Of a stretch of 15,768 nucleotides of DNA, positions 6,499-12,940 are shown piece after piece; positions within the stretch are counted from its first letter, which is position 1; each line of letters begins with the position of its first letter. Under the pieces are notes generated by a model that saw only the letters and a list, made by a program, of their open reading frames with translations, made no database searches and was not told the DNA's origin. The DNA comes from Chryseobacterium gleum. Lineage in GTDB: Bacteria; Bacteroidota; Bacteroidia; Flavobacteriales_D; Sanyastnellaceae. Position numbers and translations under genes: made by a program. The DNA is taken from NCBI GenBank assembly GCA_945897395.1, contig CAMDFE010000006.1, positions 1-15,768 of the forward strand. Reading direction: 5' to 3'.

Positions 6499-8013
6499 GA
6501 AGTAAAACCTCATTCTGGATGGTCGGTTGGCTATGTTGCCATTATTCAAAAACTCAATTTGCAAATGCCATTGCCCATTAAGAAGACAATGGTTGCAGAG
6601 AAAAATATAAATGTTGAAACAGCAACTTGGAGAGTTTTTTCATTCAAGTATTTACCAAAAGACCATAAAGGCATTTCCAAAATTGAAGCGCTATACAATC
6701 ATTTGGTTTTTGCATTGAAATATGAAGGAGTGAATCTTTTGGTTTTTGCCAAATTAAGTGAAGTGTTAAAGGGCAAAGAAATTCTTGAGTTAGTAAACAT
6801 CGAGCCTTTGGGTCAATACGCAAGAAGAATATGGTTTTTATTGGAGTGGGTTTCAGGAAAAGAAATAAAGGGTAAGCAGGATATAGCAAAAAAGAGCTAC
6901 GTTCTCGCGGTTGATGAGAAACTACAGTATACAGTGGCTGGAATAAAATCATCGCGACATCTTGTGATTAACAATTTACCGGGAACAAATCGGTTTTGCG
7001 CTTTGATTACTAAGACGAAGAAATTAGAAAATCATTTGTCGAGTAATTATATAGATATGAATAAAAAGCAAATGGCTGGTATCCGAAAAGATATCGTTCA
7101 GCGAGCCTCTGCTTTTTTATTGCTGAAAGATTCGAAAGCTTCTTTTACTATCGAAGGTGAAAGTCCTAAAAGTAAACGTGCTGCCCGCTGGGGCGAGGCT
7201 ATAGGTCAAGCAGGTATGCGCGATTTATCCGCCGAGGAGTTAATTCGATTGCAGCAATTGGTTATAGAGAATACGCGGTTTTTGAAAATGGGATTCAGAG
7301 AACAAGGCGGTTTTGTTGGTGAGCATGATCGAATCTCAGGAGAGCCAGTACCGGTTCATATTTCAGCCAAACAGGAAGATGTACTTGATTTAATAAACGG
7401 TTTGATTGATGCAAATCAGATGCTGATAAAAGATGATATTAATGCGGTACTCGCCGCGGCTATTGTTGCATTCGGATTTGTGTTTATTCATCCATTTGAA
7501 GACGGTAACGGAAGAATTCATCGTTACCTCATTCATCACATGCTTGCAAAAAAGAATTTTTCAAGCCAAGGCATAATCTTCCCTGTTTCTTCGGCAATCT
7601 TGGAAAATATAAATGATTACAGGTTAGTGTTGGAGTCTTATTCTAAACCACTTTTGGATTTTATTGAGTGGAAAGAATCGGCCAATCACAACGTTCAGGT
7701 AATCAATAAAACGAAGGATTATTACAGGTTCTTTGATGCCACTATTCAAGCTGAGTTTTTATTCGACAGTGTGCAGGAAACGATTGAGAAAATTATACCT
7801 CATGAGATTAATTATCTTTCAAATTTTCAAGTGTTTAAAAACTTCTTAGATGATGAATTCGAAATGCCAGATAAATTGGTTTCTACATTGGTAAGATTTC
7901 TCGAGCAAGGCCAAGGGAAATTATCGAAAAGAGCAAAAGAAAAGGAATTTAATCTGCTTACCCAAAAAGAAGTTTCACGTATTGAATCGGAATATAAATC
8001 AATCTTTGTTTGA
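6490..8013 (+). CDS. Class II Fic-domain protein (probable AMPylase/toxin)
   Basis: A 507-residue protein with the complete Fic active-site motif HPFEDGNGRIHR (catalytic His334), which in characterised Fic enzymes transfers AMP or another nucleotide moiety to a protein hydroxyl. An inhibitory motif SFTIEG (Ser218, Glu222, Gly223) precedes the Fic core, which makes this a class II, self-inhibited Fic protein with no separate antitoxin. The N-terminal 200 residues (GWSVGYVAIIQKL to about LVINNLPGTNR) carry no motif I can name. The C-terminal part is probably helical. The frame is open upstream to a TTG at 6253, but that extension is translated repeat sequence. ATG 6490 gives a natural start before GWSVGYVAII; ATG 6451 is the alternative. 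Its TGA stop (8011-8013) is the first three bases of array 3. Partner and target are unknown. Confidence 0.88.
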   Translation: MHGEVKPHSGWSVGYVAIIQKLNLQMPLPIKKTMVAEKNINVETATWRVFSFKYLPKDHKGISKIEALYNHLVFALKYEGVNLLVFAKLSEVLKGKEILELVNIEPLGQYARRIWFLLEWVSGKEIKGKQDIAKKSYVLAVDEKLQYTVAGIKSSRHLVINNLPGTNRFCALITKTKKLENHLSSNYIDMNKKQMAGIRKDIVQRASAFLLLKDSKASFTIEGESPKSKRAARWGEAIGQAGMRDLSAEELIRLQQLVIENTRFLKMGFREQGGFVGEHDRISGEPVPVHISAKQEDVLDLINGLIDANQMLIKDDINAVLAAAIVAFGFVFIHPFEDGNGRIHRYLIHHMLAKKNFSSQGIIFPVSSAILENINDYRLVLESYSKPLLDFIEWKESANHNVQVINKTKDYYRFFDATIQAEFLFDSVQETIEKIIPHEINYLSNFQVFKNFLDDEFEMPDKLVSTLVRFLEQGQGKLSKRAKEKEFNLLTQKEVSRIESEYKSIFV

Positions 8014-8331
8014 ACTTCGTTGTTTGAACTACGTTGTTCCTACTTCGTAATTGGAACTGCGTTGTTTGAACTGCGTTGTTTGAACTTTGTTGTTTGAACT
8101 ATGTTGTTTGAACTTCGTTGTTAAACCCTCGTCCGAAGGACCCTCGCGATGAAATCGCCCTCGCAACGCTAGTTGCCCTCGCAACGCTAGTTGCCCTCGC
8201 AACGCTAGTTGCCCTTGCAACGCTAGTTGCCCTCGCAAGGCTAGTTGCCCTCGCAACGCTAGTTGCCCTTGCGATGCAATCGCCTTCGCAACGCTTGTTG
8301 CCCTCGCAACGAATGTTGCCCTCGCAAAGCC
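8011..8331 (+). repeat. Composite repeat array 3 (14-bp block, linker, hairpin block)
   Basis: This array fills the whole gap between the converging fic and SDR genes. Eight 14-bp units lie at 8011-8122 (the third, 8039-8052, is degenerate). The linker at 8123-8141 has the GTCC-GAA-GGAC hairpin. Ten hairpin units follow: GCGAT-GAA-ATCGC (8146-8158); six GCAAC/GTTGC types with loop GCTA (8163-8266, the fifth at 8235-8248 with one mispaired base); GCGAT-GCA-ATCGC (8271-8283); then two GCAAC/GTTGC units with loops GCTT and GAAT (8288-8301, 8306-8319). It ends with CCTCGCAAAGCC at 8320-8331, the same terminus as array 1. The fic stop codon is inside the first unit and the SDR stop codon shares the last base. 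Confidence 0.95.
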
Positions 8332-9011
8332 TACAGCATCTTCAACGCCCCCATCCCCCCATCCAAACCAATCACCTGTCCGGTCATCCAACTGCTCTTT
8401 GCACTGAGCAAGAATGAAATGGCTTCTGCCAAGTCGTTTGGTTGACCTATACGGCCTAATGGATGACGCTTGTTTGAAGCCTCAACTTTTTCTGGCGTAT
8501 TGATGAATTTCTCGGCTAATCCTGTTTGTGTCAATGATGGAGCAACCACATTCACACGAATTTTCGGAGCCAATTCTGCTGCTAAACTTTTACCCAAGCC
8601 TTCCAATGCGCCTTTCGCCATTGCCACACTCGCGTGAAAGGGCATGCCCAATTTCACAGCAACGGTGCTGATGAATACGATAGAGGCCGATTCTGATTTT
8701 TTCAAATAGGGAAGTGCCAACTGCGTCGCCTTCAGCGCGCCGTAGGCGTTAATGTTCATGTCGGAAAGAAACACGTCGTGAGAAATACGATGGGCAGGAA
8801 GCAAATTGATTGTTCCCGGACAATACACCAATCCGTCTAGAATCAAGCCTTCTGGAAGATTCAGTGAATCGTCTTCAATATTCCAAACTAAACTGTTCAA
8901 ATGGGAAGACGCTTCGCGTGAAGTGAAGTAAACCGAATGTCCTTGTGCTTCGAGCATTTCTACCGTAGCAGCGCCAATGCCCTTCGAACCACCAATAACT
9001 AAATAATTCAT
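8331..9011 (-). CDS. Short-chain dehydrogenase/reductase-like protein lacking the catalytic Tyr
   Basis: A 226-residue Rossmann-fold SDR protein. The nucleotide-binding turn is GGSKGIGA (residues 7-14). NINAYG (Asn88), FISTVAV (Ser115), and AELAPKIRVNVVAPS follow, and the C terminus has the usual SSWMTGQVIGLDGG. The YxxxK motif is altered: Lys133 is present in SVAMAKG, but Val129 stands where the Tyr should be, and NNAG is replaced by YCPG. A substitution of this kind seems usual in a Bacteroidota subgroup, from memory. The ATG overlaps the folE stop by one base (TAATG), so the two are translationally coupled. That pairing suggests a pterin-related role, which is inference. The TAG stop abuts repeat array 3. 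Confidence 0.82.
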   Translation of the reverse strand: MNYLVIGGSKGIGAATVEMLEAQGHSVYFTSREASSHLNSLVWNIEDDSLNLPEGLILDGLVYCPGTINLLPAHRISHDVFLSDMNINAYGALKATQLALPYLKKSESASIVFISTVAVKLGMPFHASVAMAKGALEGLGKSLAAELAPKIRVNVVAPSLTQTGLAEKFINTPEKVEASNKRHPLGRIGQPNDLAEAISFLLSAKSSWMTGQVIGLDGGMGALKML

Positions 9012-9691
9012 TACTTGTCGAGGTTAACGTATTTTAAAAATTCGTTGCGAGTGGCTTCGTTGTTGAAAGCACCCGAATAAGATGAGGTAACTGTTGCGCT
9101 GTTGAAGTCTTGCACGCCGCGACTGCTCACACACAAGTGAACAGCATCTATAAGTACTGCAACATCTTCCGTTTCCATAACGCGTTTCAACTCTTCAGCA
9201 ATTTGAATAGTTAAGCGCTCTTGCACTTGCGGACGCTTCGCGAAGAACTGAACGATGCGATTCAATTTGGAAAGACCAATTACTTTTCCACCAGAGATAT
9301 AAGCTACATGCGCCTTTCCAATGATTGGAACGAAGTGATGCTCGCAATTTGAATAGAACGTGATGTTGCGTTCCACCAACATTTCCTTGTATTGGTATTT
9401 GTTTTCGAAAAGTTTTACCGCTGGTTTATTCGCTGGATTTAGTCCCGAAAAAATTTCTTTGATGTACATCTTAGCCACACGATGTGGAGTTCCTTGAAGT
9501 GAATCGTCTGTAAGATCCATACCCATGATATTCATGATGTCTCTGAACTTATCTTCAATCTGTGCTATCTTTTCGTCATCGCTCAGTAAAAATGCATCTG
9601 CACGCATCGGCGTCTCAATCGTGGTCATCACGTGCTGATCTCCCATTTCCTCAATTTGTATCGCAATCAGCTCTTTTTCTGTGTGTATCAT
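9011..9691 (-). CDS. folE: GTP cyclohydrolase I
   Basis: Converts GTP to 7,8-dihydroneopterin triphosphate, the first step to folate and other pterins. The 226-residue protein has the zinc site Cys116 (in NCEHHF), His119 and Cys187 (in LCVSSRGVQD), offset by six from the E. coli ligands. GKVIGLSKLNRIVQFFAKRPQVQERLT, given here as the stretch from GKVIG to QERLT, is the conserved core. The N-terminal 35 residues are an ordinary variable extension. Translation starts at ATG 9689-9691. The stop codon overlaps the start of the SDR gene. It is transcribed divergently from the APC permease across an 83-base gap that holds an inverted repeat. Confidence 0.97.
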   Translation of the reverse strand: MIHTEKELIAIQIEEMGDQHVMTTIETPMRADAFLLSDDEKIAQIEDKFRDIMNIMGMDLTDDSLQGTPHRVAKMYIKEIFSGLNPANKPAVKLFENKYQYKEMLVERNITFYSNCEHHFVPIIGKAHVAYISGGKVIGLSKLNRIVQFFAKRPQVQERLTIQIAEELKRVMETEDVAVLIDAVHLCVSSRGVQDFNSATVTSSYSGAFNNEATRNEFLKYVNLDK

Positions 9692-9706
9692 TTTTTTCTG
9701 TTGTAA

Positions 9707-9725
9707 AGTTTAAACCACTTAAACT
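9707..9725. promoter_or_regulatory. 19-bp inverted repeat between folE and the permease gene
   Basis: Perfect 7-bp arms AGTTTAA and TTAAACT with spacer ACCAC. It lies 15 bases upstream of the folE start codon and 19 bases upstream of the permease -7 element, where a -33 element is expected but absent. This is a good position for a regulator acting on one or both genes; no regulator is identified. Confidence 0.45.
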
Positions 9726-9744
9726 GAACTTTGTTCGAATCCAT

Positions 9745-9752
9745 TATATTTG
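9745..9752 (+). promoter_or_regulatory. -7 element of the permease gene
   Basis: TATATTTG fits TAnnTTTG exactly and ends 22 bases before the ATG at 9775. No TTTG stands at the usual 19-21 base distance (the nearest is at 9730-9733, only 11 bases away), so the promoter may depend on an activator. Confidence 0.45.
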
Positions 9753-9774
9753 TGGAATACCTAAACCTAGTAAT

Positions 9775-11358
9775 ATGTCACTTTGGAGGAAAAAAGATTT
9801 AGCCGCGATGCTCGCAGATGCAGAAGGCGGAGAAAAATCATTAAAGAGAACGTTGGGCGCCTTTCAGTTGGTAGCCCTTGGAGTTGGTGCCATTATCGGT
9901 GCTGGATTGTTTGTTAGAACCGCCGCTGCAGCAGCTGAGGCTTCTGGAAATGGAGTAACACTTTCATTTATTGTTGCCGCTATCGGTTGTGCGTTCGCAG
10001 GTCTGTGCTACGCAGAATTTGCAGCAATGATTCCTATTTCAGGAAGTGCTTACGCTTACTCTTTCGTAACCATGGGCGAGTTAGTTGCTTGGATCATTGG
10101 ATGGGCGTTGGTTATGGAATACGCATTGGGCGCGGCTACCGTGTCTATCGCATGGAGCGAATACTTGAATAATCTCTTTGGAGGAACCATACCTTACGAA
10201 TGGTGTCACTCGCCGTTTGAAAGTATTCAGTACTTAACCGGAGAGGCCATGAATCAAGCAACGGCTTTGATTCCTGATTTATCGAAGTCCATTCACCATG
10301 GTAAGCTTATTCTTTCTGCTGAGCAATTGGAGAAACTTCCAACCTTAGCTGGTTTAGTTCAAACTTCATCGGGAATTATCAATGCTCCGGCATTGGTTAT
10401 TCTGTTTATGTTGACGTTACTTCTGATTAAAGGAACCAAAGAATCTGCTTTCGTAAATGCCATTATAGTATTCTTGAAAGTGGCGATTGTATTGGTGTTC
10501 ATTGCTATAGGATGGCAGTTCATTAATCCTGAACATTACACGCCATATCTTATACCAGAGGGAACAAAAGGACACGAAGGATTCTTCGATTGGGGATGGG
10601 GCGGTGTTTTAGGTGGAGCAGGAATTGTATTCTTCGCCTTCATCGGATTCGATGCGGTTTCTACTGCAGCGCAAGAAGCGAAGAATCCAAAGCGCGATAT
10701 GCCAATCGGAATCTTAGGTTCGTTGGTGGTGTGTACCATCTTATACATTTTATTCGGACACGTGCTTACAGGTGTTGCACCTTGGTCAGACTTTGGTGAT
10801 CCTGCTTTAGGAAAAGAAGCGTCTGTAACCTATACGATTTCCACCTACATGAAAGGATACGAGTGGTTAGCAACAACGGTGAATGTGGCTATTCTAGCTG
10901 GATTCTCTAGCGTAATCTTGGTTATGCTAATGGGACAAAGTCGTGTGTTCTATTCAATGAGTAACGACGGATTGTTGCCGAAGGCATTCGGAGAATTGCA
11001 CCCGAAGTTCAATACGCCTTACAAAGCAAACTGGATCTTATTCGTGTTTGTTGGATTGTTCGCGGCTTTTGTACCCGGCAGTGTAGCTGGAGATTTGACT
11101 TCATTCGGAACATTATTCGCTTTCATTCTGGTAAGCGCTGGAGTTTGGATTATGCGTGTGAAGAATCCGGAATTCGTTCGTCCGTTTAAAGCACCTCTAG
11201 TTCCATTGGTTCCAATCATGGGAATTTTAATTTGTACAGCCATGATCGCATCGCTTGATCTGCAAACCTTGAAGGTTGCAGCTATTTGGATGGCTGTTGG
11301 TTTAGTGATTTACTTCGGTTACTCAAGAAAGAACTCGCATCTTCATCCGAAGAAATAA
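9775..11358 (+). CDS. APC-superfamily amino acid permease (cationic amino acid transporter type)
   Basis: A 527-residue inner-membrane transporter with about 12 hydrophobic segments. The first segment has the signature GVGAIIGAGLF (residues 36-46), which in APC transporters lies in the unwound TM1 that binds the amino acid. FFAFIGFDAVSTAAQEAKNPKRDMP, seen here from FFAFIG to PKRDMP, is the conserved TM6 and following loop. QSRVFYSMSNDGLLP follows TM8. This pattern is the CAT-type (TC 2.A.3.3) branch, as in YfnA; the actual substrate is unknown. The frame stays open upstream into folE on the opposite strand, but ATG 9775 gives the usual N terminus MSLWRKKDLAAML and lies downstream of the promoter. 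A terminator hairpin follows the stop. Confidence 0.92.
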   Translation: MSLWRKKDLAAMLADAEGGEKSLKRTLGAFQLVALGVGAIIGAGLFVRTAAAAAEASGNGVTLSFIVAAIGCAFAGLCYAEFAAMIPISGSAYAYSFVTMGELVAWIIGWALVMEYALGAATVSIAWSEYLNNLFGGTIPYEWCHSPFESIQYLTGEAMNQATALIPDLSKSIHHGKLILSAEQLEKLPTLAGLVQTSSGIINAPALVILFMLTLLLIKGTKESAFVNAIIVFLKVAIVLVFIAIGWQFINPEHYTPYLIPEGTKGHEGFFDWGWGGVLGGAGIVFFAFIGFDAVSTAAQEAKNPKRDMPIGILGSLVVCTILYILFGHVLTGVAPWSDFGDPALGKEASVTYTISTYMKGYEWLATTVNVAILAGFSSVILVMLMGQSRVFYSMSNDGLLPKAFGELHPKFNTPYKANWILFVFVGLFAAFVPGSVAGDLTSFGTLFAFILVSAGVWIMRVKNPEFVRPFKAPLVPLVPIMGILICTAMIASLDLQTLKVAAIWMAVGLVIYFGYSRKNSHLHPKK

Positions 11359-11375
11359 TATTTTATATTGAAAGG

Positions 11376-11402
11376 AAAGAGCAGCTTCGGCTGCTCTTTT
11401 TT
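11376..11402 (+). terminator. Intrinsic terminator of the permease gene
   Basis: A 10-bp stem AAAGAGCAGC / GCTGCTCTTT with loop TTCG, continuing into a run of T, starts 18 bases after the permease stop codon. Confidence 0.9.
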
Positions 11403-11421
11403 ATTTCCCATAGTATTGAGC

Positions 11422-11457
11422 ATTAAAAAGCCCGGAACGTTTTCCGAGCTTTTTAAT
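11422..11457. terminator. Bidirectional terminator between converging genes
   Basis: A long hairpin with stem ATTAAAAAGC / GCTTTTTAAT, one mispair, then CGGAA / TTCCG around the loop CGTT. It has A-rich and T-rich flanks in both directions, so it can end transcription from the permease (plus) and from the exported-protein gene (minus). A small hairpin AACGA-AAGAATA-TCGTT lies at 11487-11503; nothing else is apparent up to 11556. Confidence 0.8.
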
Positions 11458-11556
11458 ACCTTAACCTAAACCTTAACTAAACTTTTAACGAAAGAATATC
11501 GTTATGATAGTAATAACGCTTAAGATTGAAAAAGGTTGCAATTATTATAAAAAAAA

Positions 11557-12816
11557 TTACGTCTTCTGCTTCTCCCGCTTCGCAGCAGGGAAAAGTATGT
11601 TGTTTAAAATAAGTCTGTAGCCTGCAGAATTCGGGTGAAGTGAAAGGTCTGTTGGTGGATCTCCAACGCGGTGCTGGTAGTCTTCCGGGTCGTGACCGCC
11701 GTAATACGTCCACTGCCCTTGTCCCATTTCGCCGTGAACGTATTTCGCGCACTTAATGTTTTTCGATTCACCCATAATGGTGACTTCGCTTTTTAAATGA
11801 CTTTCACGGAAAGAAGTCGTTTGTCCCATGAATCCGTGAATCACCTGCGTGTGGTTCTGCGTAAGTATGGTTGGAATAATGTCCCACTTCGCAGAAAAAT
11901 CGAAAAGCGTGAAGAAGTCATTTTCTTCTTTCACCTTTAAATGGTCTTCCGTTCCGTCGATATTGGAAAATTCATAGACCATCGGGTCTTTAATGATGTT
12001 GTAATTCTGAAAGGCAAAGCCTTGAGCGAAATTCAATTTCTTCTGCGCATTCGCATCACTCGGATCACCATCGAAAACGCTTTCCACCATGTCTGTCCCT
12101 TGAGCTGCTAAGGCAATGTCGTAAGAATCTGTTCCACTACACATGGTAAATAGAAACCCTCCGCCCAACACGAAGTTCTTAATAGTTACGGCCACTGCAC
12201 GCTTCATTTCAGAAACCTTATTGAATCCAAGTTTAGCAGCTGTCGCTTCTTGATTTCGAACTTCGTCTCTATACCAAGGCGCCATGTTATATGCCCCGTA
12301 AAACTTTCCATACTGACCCGTGAAATCTTCGTGGTGCAGGTGAAGCCAGTCGTATTCAGGAAGTTTTCCAGTTATAATTTCTTCATCATAAATACTCGTG
12401 TACGGAATTTCAGCATAGGTAAGTACCAACGTTACAGCATCGTCCCAAGGCTGCTTGCCAAGTGGCGTGTATACCGCAATCTTCGGAGCCACTTCCAACT
12501 TCACCTTTTCCATGTTCACTTCAGGGTCGGCAATTTCTCTATAAATAGCGTCAACCTGCGCATCTGCAATCACTTGAAAACTGACTCCTCGTTCAGTACA
12601 CTTTTTTTGAATGCTGGGAATGTTTTCCATCAGAAAACTTCCACCTCGATAATTCAACAACCATTCGATGGGGAGTTTCTGCTCCAAAACCCAATAGGCA
12701 ATGCCATATGATTTAATGTGATTCTGCTGCGCCTCGTCCATGGGAATAAGCAACATGCCCGCGTAGGAACTGCTTCCAAGGAGGGTAAGGGTTAAAATGA
12801 CAATTAATTTGCGCAT
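11557..12816 (-). CDS. Conserved exported protein of unknown function
   Basis: A 419-residue protein with a signal peptide (MRKLIVILTLTLLGSSSYA, cleavage likely before GM), so it is exported to the periplasm or surface; no lipobox Cys is present. The mature part starts LLIPMDEAQQNHIKSYGIAYWVLEQ and contains WLLNYRGGSF, PWDDAVTLVLTYAEIPY, EYDWLHLHHEDFTGQYGKFY and VLGGGFLFTMCSGTDSYDIAL. I recognise these blocks from a Bacteroidota family that automatic pipelines have sometimes named asparagine synthetase B, but none of the motifs of that enzyme (N-terminal Cys2 amidotransferase, SGGxDS PP-loop) is present. The conserved His-rich LHLHHED and the MCSGTDS segment look like an active or binding site; a relation to amidotransferase-like or peptidase-like folds is a guess. 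A perfect -7 element lies 4 bases from the ATG. Confidence 0.75.
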   Translation of the reverse strand: MRKLIVILTLTLLGSSSYAGMLLIPMDEAQQNHIKSYGIAYWVLEQKLPIEWLLNYRGGSFLMENIPSIQKKCTERGVSFQVIADAQVDAIYREIADPEVNMEKVKLEVAPKIAVYTPLGKQPWDDAVTLVLTYAEIPYTSIYDEEIITGKLPEYDWLHLHHEDFTGQYGKFYGAYNMAPWYRDEVRNQEATAAKLGFNKVSEMKRAVAVTIKNFVLGGGFLFTMCSGTDSYDIALAAQGTDMVESVFDGDPSDANAQKKLNFAQGFAFQNYNIIKDPMVYEFSNIDGTEDHLKVKEENDFFTLFDFSAKWDIIPTILTQNHTQVIHGFMGQTTSFRESHLKSEVTIMGESKNIKCAKYVHGEMGQGQWTYYGGHDPEDYQHRVGDPPTDLSLHPNSAGYRLILNNILFPAAKREKQKT

Positions 12817-12820
12817 GGTT

Positions 12821-12850
12821 CAAAGATACTCACGACGAAGAACAACGCAA
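12821..12850 (-). promoter_or_regulatory. Promoter of the exported-protein gene
   Basis: On the minus strand TATCTTTG (12821-12828) fits TAnnTTTG exactly, with TTG (12848-12850) 19 bases upstream. Only 4 bases lie between the -7 element and the start codon, so a leaderless or nearly leaderless transcript is predicted. Confidence 0.55.
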
Positions 12851-12889
12851 GACTTAAAAAATTGTGTGTGCTTTTGGTTGAAAAGTCGG

Positions 12890-12921
12890 TTTGACCTTCC
12901 TCAATCAAATGGCTAACTTTG
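12890..12921 (+). promoter_or_regulatory. Promoter of the transaldolase gene
   Basis: TTTG at 12890-12893, a 20-base gap and TAACTTTG at 12914-12921 make a perfect Bacteroidota promoter. It ends 19 bases before the ATG at 12941. The stretch CAAATGGCTAACTTTG is almost identical to the pyrG promoter, which has one extra T. Confidence 0.75.
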
Positions 12922-12940
12922 CGAAAAAAATTACCACACC

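Noticed and set aside
5404..8126. Integron attC sites
   Set aside because: GTTAAAC at the block junctions (5404, 6255, 8120) fits the GTTRRRY core, and toxin cassettes would suit, but no RYYYAAC partner or attC-type long imperfect palindrome is found and no integrase is in the window.
5253..8331. CRISPR array
   Set aside because: Units are 14 or 18 bp in direct tandem with no unique spacers of constant length, and no cas gene is present.
8029..8417. Reading frames on both strands inside array 3 (repeats LALRGQ and LVALAT)
   Set aside because: Same artefact of 18-bp periodicity; they run into the SDR gene and overlap each other.
9562..9774. Upstream extension of the permease gene
   Set aside because: It lies antisense to folE and upstream of the -7 element; the family N terminus begins at ATG 9775.
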